In this document: one piece after another, positions 58,001-64,000 of the stretch
How positions within the stretch are numbered: the stretch's first letter is position 1
Layout of the letters: each line of letters begins with the position of its first letter
Assembly: GCA_002412715.1 (NCBI GenBank)
Contig: DHVP01000015.1
Span: forward strand, 1 to 64,000
Direction of reading: 5' to 3'
Length of the DNA: 64,000 bases
Origin: Deltaproteobacteria bacterium UBA5205
GTDB taxonomy: Bacteria > Desulfobacterota > Syntrophorhabdia > Syntrophorhabdales > Syntrophorhabdaceae
Translations under genes and position numbers: made by a program
Notes under the pieces: model-generated
Told to the model about the DNA's origin: nothing
The model's database searches: none
Seen by the model: the letters and a program-made list of their open reading frames with translations, nothing else

Positions 58001-58277
58001 CAATGAACTGGGGGGAAAAGATGGATAACGCCGCCTTGAGGGCCTCCTGCCGGGCCGATGCGGGCAGGGTGGGATTCAGGCGATCGATGGCCTCCTCCAG
58101 AGTCCGTTTGAGGACAACATCCCCATAGCTGGAGCGCCTCTCCAGCTCGGGGAAAAGGGAGCCTTGAGGCGGCTCAGCATCGGGGGCGATGACGGGACCG
58201 GGGGCACAGGTGTAACCTTGTTCGCCGAGTTCCTGAAGGGCAAAGACTTCTATCTCGGATTCTGTAAAGGAGGTCAT
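55065..58277 (-). CDS. hsdR: Type I restriction enzyme, R subunit
   Basis: A 1070-residue HsdR. The N-terminal nuclease core has Asp152 and VVIELKN (Glu166-x-Lys168). The translocase has Walker A GSGKS at 320-324, DEAH at 422-425 and the downstream helicase blocks ([42 protein letters not shown]). Complete and without visible lesion. It cleaves unmethylated DNA after translocation. Starts as ATGA inside hsdS. Confidence 0.95.
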   Translation of the reverse strand: [1070 protein letters not shown]

Positions 58278-59370
58278 AGTCTCACCCTTACTTCACCGGA
58301 CATGAGCTTGGGGAGCAGGGTGTCACGAACCTTTCCCAGTGAGTGGATATGTATTGTGTTCCTATCGATTTTCTCATAGAAGGAGGAACACTGACTTTCA
58401 AAAAAATAGATTTCTTCCTTGTTGGGCAGGCTAGTTTCTATGCTGTGAACATCATTTCTGTTTAATGTCGGCACGGCCGATCCGCCATTTAAGCCTTCTA
58501 AGTCAGTACTCTTCAACAAAAAATATGAAAACAGTGGGGTTCCAATTCTGAATTCTGATACGTACAGGGCGGTGTTGAGCGGCCAAAAGTCCTTTGTAAT
58601 GAAAAAGACTTTTCCTAATAATCCGCTTCGGCCTGTAACAACACCTGGCCCTTTAGCCTTATATTCATGGTGAAAGCCGCTAATACCACTCGCGGATAGA
58701 ATTGCATATTTTCCCTCGGTTCTGTTTTGTACAGGCAAGTCATATCCTCTATGTAAAACAAAAAGATCTCCCAACTTCCCCCTCTTCCACTTCGGGTCGG
58801 CGTCTTCGATGAACATTTTCCGCCAGAGGGCGGAGGCTATTCCTTCGAGGGTTTTATTCTGCCGGTGGAGGAGATCGATCTTGTCATCGAGACTGGAGAG
58901 GACGGCGGCTATAGCGCGTTGTTCGGGGAGGGGAGGGAGGAGGATTTCTAAACTCGATATGTGGTGAAATGTGATTTGTGGAAACGTGCCAGATCTATCT
59001 TCCGCAATCATTTGCAGATATTCAAGTTGTTCTTTCGCTGTCAGAAATATTTTGAAAAAACCTCCATCTATTTTGTCATTACAGCGAAGTACCATTAGTT
59101 TTGTTGAAACGACATAATTTTCTGCATCAAAATCAATCATTGCGTACCGACCATTTGCCGGACGTATTTCACTAAATAGAAAGTCACCCCTTTTGATTCT
59201 CTTTTTTGCCTGTCCCGGCAAACCTGTACAATTCTGCAATTCTCGATTAATTACCTGACCAAGATAAATATCGGAGGTATTGAGAAATACAACTTCTTCA
59301 TTGGGTTTAAATGTATATGTTTCCGAGATACTTTCTACAAATTCCCCCAGTTTACATTCCTTCCACCCAG

Positions 59371-59374
<4 letters not shown>
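58274..59374 (-). CDS. hsdS: Type I restriction-modification specificity subunit
   Basis: A 366-residue HsdS with two target-recognition domains and conserved helical spacers ([20 protein letters not shown] after the first, and [20 protein letters not shown] after the second). The recognition sequence cannot be read from the protein. Its DNA is visibly more AT-rich than the flanking hsdM and hsdR genes, as expected of a gene whose recognition domains are exchanged horizontally. Confidence 0.92.
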
Positions 59375-60990
<1,616 letters not shown>

Positions 60991-61005
60991 TCAATCTCCC
61001 TGTTC

Positions 61006-61314
61006 TCATTGAAGCATTACCGCCTTTCTGCCCAACATTGCTGTTAATGCCACTTTATTCGCTGTCATATAAGGACCAGCAATCCACCTGTCACCTCGTG
61101 ACACCTCCAAATAACGCTTGGCTACCAAACATGTCTCTTCGTATCCTTTAAGGAGCGATTCGATCAATTCTTCCCGCTCTTCTTCGCTAAGGTTATCCGG
61201 TACGGACATGTCCCATCCCACCGGTTCATCCCCTGTGATTCTACAGAAATCTTCCGATCTCGAAAAAATGACCATTGCCCATTCACGCTCATCGCAGCCG
61301 CCAAGCAGGTACAT
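61006..61314 (-). CDS. Small protein upstream of hsdM, unknown
   Basis: A 102-residue acidic protein: MVIFSRSEDFCRITGDEPVG near the start and a helical centre (LSEEEREELIESLLKGYEET). No known family. It ends 15 bases before hsdM and has AGGA before its first ATG, so it is probably in the operon. A later ATG at codon 14 is also possible. Confidence 0.5.
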   Translation of the reverse strand: MYLLGGCDEREWAMVIFSRSEDFCRITGDEPVGWDMSVPDNLSEEEREELIESLLKGYEETCLVAKRYLEVSRGDRWIAGPYMTANKVALTAMLGRKAVMLQ

Positions 61315-61519
61315 GATCCTCGTAAATCCTCAAGGTCCTTCGTAGCGCCCCTTTACTTCCCCGTCAAGCCCCTCTGTTCGTTGCATCAAGGCCATCTTTC
61401 GGGAATTTCTCGACGTCACTTGGATCAGGTTTCTTCCCGACCATTTGTACCATGACAGGGTGACAGCACCATGTCACCCAAGGTCCAAGGAAAAAGAAGC
61501 TGTGCTTTCCGGCACTTCA
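61315..61519. other. Intergenic gap in the island, nothing found
   Basis: About 205 bases between the HEPN-like protein and the small protein before hsdM. I see no gene or strong hairpin, so a separate promoter for hsdMSR could lie here. Confidence 0.3.
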
Positions 61520-62716
61520 TCATGAGAACGGAAAACTGCCTGCTTCTTCCACGAAGTTGCGCTCGAAGGGCTTTAGAATCCTTCTATATTCCATCAATTC
61601 ATCAGATTCCAAGGCAGCTAATTCGACTGGTTCCCCGTGGGCGAGTGCATTTCTCATTTCCCGAAGCTTCCCAACAAACCTCAACAAATCCCAGTCAAAA
61701 CCCTCATCGCTATTTGCAAGTTGTAGTTCTATGTGGCCTATCTCCAGATCACGCACGTCCTTTATCGTTTCCCCGAACCTCGTGGTAAATGGAACCTTGA
61801 GGAAAGGCGCCAGAGCTTCCACCAACTCAATACGCCTCTCTTCAACAAAAGGCAGGATCACGCCCACCTGCGCACTCCATAGCCGGTTCATCACCCGTCT
61901 ATCATCAGGAAGACAGGCTAATAATGCGGAGTGAACCTGTGCATAACCGTCGACAAAGTCCAGCGATCCATTGTGCCAGCATGGTTTCACTCCTTCTTGA
62001 CTGTCCCCATACCAATTCCTGGACAGCGAAATCTCCTTTAGGATGTCATTCGGACTAAAGATCTTTTCTGTGTCGTCCTGTTGGGAGAGTAAATCAACCA
62101 CAGCCGGATCCCACAGGGCAAGTTTGGAGCATATAGAAATCGCAGTACCCTTGACGAGGTCAGGAAGGGCAGAGTTACGGAAGGCTATGGATGTATACAA
62201 GAAAATATCGTACCAACTCACCTTTCCCTTCCAAGCAAGGTTTCTCAGGCATACGTCTTCCTTTGGTGGCTGTAGCGCAAGTTCTCCTCTGAGCACAATG
62301 CAAATCTTGGTGCGGAAAATAATGCCTAATGACCTGCATGCATGCGAGTATTCCTCTATGAATGCCCGCCACCCAAGCCAGGAGTCGATGGAAAGGCCAT
62401 CAATCCAGACCAGTTTCCCGGCGAACGCCTCTTCCCTACAGAGATCCTCACATGTTAAGGCCGGCCTGCGCCTTCGATCACTAACAAAACGAGAAAAGAG
62501 TATACCGAGAGGATCAAGGTCTTTCTCCGAGGAAACGTCTATTGCTTCGAAAGAAAGGCGCTCACCATCATCCATGCTTGACCGAATCACAGAACGAAGA
62601 CTTTCGGGAATGTGTTCGGGCAGGCCAATAACGACGTTTATCCCTGCCCTTACGGTCTCAATTACATCCGCCAAGAAAGCCGCCGGTCCCGGAAGACTCC
62701 ACCATGTTGTATGCAT
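61520..62716 (-). CDS. Unknown protein with C-terminal HEPN-like motif
   Basis: A 398-residue protein. The first 180 residues look like a divergent nucleotide-binding fold (AGINVVIGLPEHIPESLRS, GKLVWIDGLSIDSWLGW, IFRTKICIVLRGE), with no standard Walker A lysine. The C-terminal 80 residues are helical and carry LREMRNALAHGEPV, which fits the R-x4-6-H motif of HEPN RNase/toxin domains (Arg355, His360). Starts 10 bases after the upstream ATPase-like gene. Probably one operon with it, perhaps extending to hsdMSR. No named family recognised. Confidence 0.55.
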   Translation of the reverse strand: MHTTWWSLPGPAAFLADVIETVRAGINVVIGLPEHIPESLRSVIRSSMDDGERLSFEAIDVSSEKDLDPLGILFSRFVSDRRRRPALTCEDLCREEAFAGKLVWIDGLSIDSWLGWRAFIEEYSHACRSLGIIFRTKICIVLRGELALQPPKEDVCLRNLAWKGKVSWYDIFLYTSIAFRNSALPDLVKGTAISICSKLALWDPAVVDLLSQQDDTEKIFSPNDILKEISLSRNWYGDSQEGVKPCWHNGSLDFVDGYAQVHSALLACLPDDRRVMNRLWSAQVGVILPFVEERRIELVEALAPFLKVPFTTRFGETIKDVRDLEIGHIELQLANSDEGFDWDLLRFVGKLREMRNALAHGEPVELAALESDELMEYRRILKPFERNFVEEAGSFPFS

Positions 62717-62725
62717 TTCCGGTTC

Positions 62726-64000
62726 CTATTCCGTCTTCAGGAGCTCTGCAACAAAAGGGTTGAGGACATACCTGTCCTGTGACACCAATTTGACGAGCTT
62801 AAGACAGTCGGCCCAGAAAATGCTCCGGCCAACAGAGTCCTGCGGCACATCATCTGTCAGTTCCACTAACTCGTCTACACTTGCTTCGCCTATTGAAGAC
62901 AAATTGCCAAGAACAGCTCTTGGAATATGACTATTGAGCCCAAGAAGCTCTATAAGGGTTCCCGCTTGCTCCGGGGTCTTCCATTTTTCTGCCATTTCGT
63001 CCAGGCATTTCTCCCAAAGAAATGTGTTCTTCACACATGCGCCGTAGAACTGATTCAGCAACTCGGGCCAGCCACCAGTCACTAATGATATTCGCTCGCG
63101 ACCCTCGGGAACATCGACAGGACCGAAACCGCAAACATTAAGCCACTGCCGTATGGATGAGTCGTTCCATGGTTCAAGATGAAGTGTGTAAACTTCCCTG
63201 GGCAGGCCAAGTCCATCAATGTCGGGGCTGTGTTCAACAAGATCCCACGTAATCTTTGAATCCGCGCAGAACACCGCGAGCATATAGGCCGTTCTCGATG
63301 TAAGTGTTCTGATTTTGGCCACAGCCTCTTCAACCCACCGCGTTGACCAAGCGCAGGATTGCGACACCACTAAGGTAGTTGTCCCGTCTTTCCTGTTCTT
63401 GACAAGGGTATCCAGCTTCTTGCGAAACCGACCGAGCTCTACTTCGTTCTCCAGAATATGGAGATTATGGTCTTCAAGGCTGTGTCTAATAAAACGCTGC
63501 AGACTGCCAAGACCTGCGGCATCACAACCCATGATTACGGCAACACCGTTTTCAAGACGTTTGAGTCTCGCCTCCTGTTGTACCGTGAGTGGGTTTCTAA
63601 CCGACACATCCTTAGGCAGCCCTGATCTGTAATAGCTTGCTTCATATTCCAAGGGCCCTTCGCGTGGTTCCAGAAGTACCGATTCGATATCTTCCTCGGT
63701 TCCCATCAGAAAACGCACGTTTGGGCTTCGGAATGCATAGTTGCCAGTTTCCGTAACACAAGTTATTCCGAGGCCAACCATCTCATCGAGGAGAACCCGA
63801 AAGGAGTCGAGCGAGTCAGACTGCTTGAATCCTTCGGACCACCACGACAATACTTCTTTTCTGATCGTCGATAAAAGCATGCCTTCAACCAGTGATTTTT
63901 CGCTTATCAGGGCATAAAATGCCATGGAATAGGCGATAACCGTGTACCGGGGGTCAAGTTGCAGGGTCCACATAAACCTGTCGCATATGCTCTTCCGCAA
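62726..64000 (-). CDS. ATPase-like protein, 5' part beyond the window
   Basis: The last 425 codons of a larger gene; the frame is open to the edge, so no start is assigned. Residues about 20-130 of the visible part resemble the winged-helix end of a STAND/AAA-type unit (NYAFRSPNVRFLMGTEEDIE). A second alpha/beta domain follows (GVAVIMGCDAAGLGSLQRF; GTTTLVVSQSCAWSTRWVEE; LVTGGWPELLNQF), like a degenerate P-loop NTPase module with a sensor block, and a C-terminal winged helix (SVDELVELTDDVPQDS ... YVLNPFVAELL). Family not recognised. Confidence 0.55.
   Translation of the reverse strand: MRKSICDRFMWTLQLDPRYTVIAYSMAFYALISEKSLVEGMLLSTIRKEVLSWWSEGFKQSDSLDSFRVLLDEMVGLGITCVTETGNYAFRSPNVRFLMGTEEDIESVLLEPREGPLEYEASYYRSGLPKDVSVRNPLTVQQEARLKRLENGVAVIMGCDAAGLGSLQRFIRHSLEDHNLHILENEVELGRFRKKLDTLVKNRKDGTTTLVVSQSCAWSTRWVEEAVAKIRTLTSRTAYMLAVFCADSKITWDLVEHSPDIDGLGLPREVYTLHLEPWNDSSIRQWLNVCGFGPVDVPEGRERISLVTGGWPELLNQFYGACVKNTFLWEKCLDEMAEKWKTPEQAGTLIELLGLNSHIPRAVLGNLSSIGEASVDELVELTDDVPQDSVGRSIFWADCLKLVKLVSQDRYVLNPFVAELLKTE

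Overview
The window reads as a chromosomal segment of a Gram-negative anaerobe, most like the syntrophic or fermentative lineages of the former Deltaproteobacteria (Syntrophorhabdus- or Syntrophus-like). This placement is inferred from gene content, not from a marker search. Supporting content: an archaeal-order V/A-type ATPase operon, a fixABCX electron-transfer operon, membrane subunits of a sodium-pumping decarboxylase, a two-subunit class I fumarase, malic enzyme, and a type A RNase P RNA.

Layout. 1-3.4 kb: inverted repeats, then an ExeA-like ATPase with a long poly-proline region and a helix-turn-helix partner. 3.5-7.5 kb: potassium uptake (kup, ktrB, ktrA). 7.6-16.4 kb: nine-gene V/A-ATPase operon in the order H-I-K-E-C-F-A-B-D; subunit K carries the full set of side chains that bind Na+ in Enterococcus hirae. 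16.4-20.3 kb, minus strand: a cytidylate-kinase-like protein, an ion-transporter-superfamily permease, and the beta and (very short) gamma subunits of a Na+-translocating decarboxylase. 20.4-26.6 kb: ispG, an inositol-phosphate synthase/CDP-alcohol transferase pair, fumarase and malic enzyme. 26.7-33.3 kb, plus strand: tRNA(CAU), zinc-ribbon protein, RNase H, rnpB, two GT39 glycosyltransferases, PBP4. 33.3-49.4 kb, minus strand: ABC exporter, fixABCX, an expanded rpsU-yqeY-mutS2-dnaG-rpoD operon, a GH108-like protein, purA, ruvCAB. 49.8-50.4 kb: tadA, whose 3' end runs into a tRNA-Ser(CGA).

From the tRNA-Ser to the right edge (about 13.6 kb) the content is accessory. First comes a plasmid-like module: a leader peptide, a winged-helix Rep-like protein, two orphan proteins, a 48-bp palindrome and a MobC-like ribbon-helix-helix protein. 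Then come a low-molecular-weight phosphatase next to an HExxH-HicA fusion protein, a complete type I restriction-modification locus (hsdM-S-R), and two upstream proteins I do not recognise, one with a C-terminal HEPN-like R-x4-H motif and the other an ATPase-like protein cut by the window edge. This looks like a tRNA-targeted defence island. Its least familiar parts are the HExxH-HicA/phosphatase pair and the ATPase-like/HEPN-like pair.

Functionally, the core genes suggest sodium-based energy conservation: a Na+ decarboxylase building sodium-motive force and a probably Na+-coupled rotary ATPase, with ETF-type electron transfer and C4-dicarboxylate enzymes nearby.
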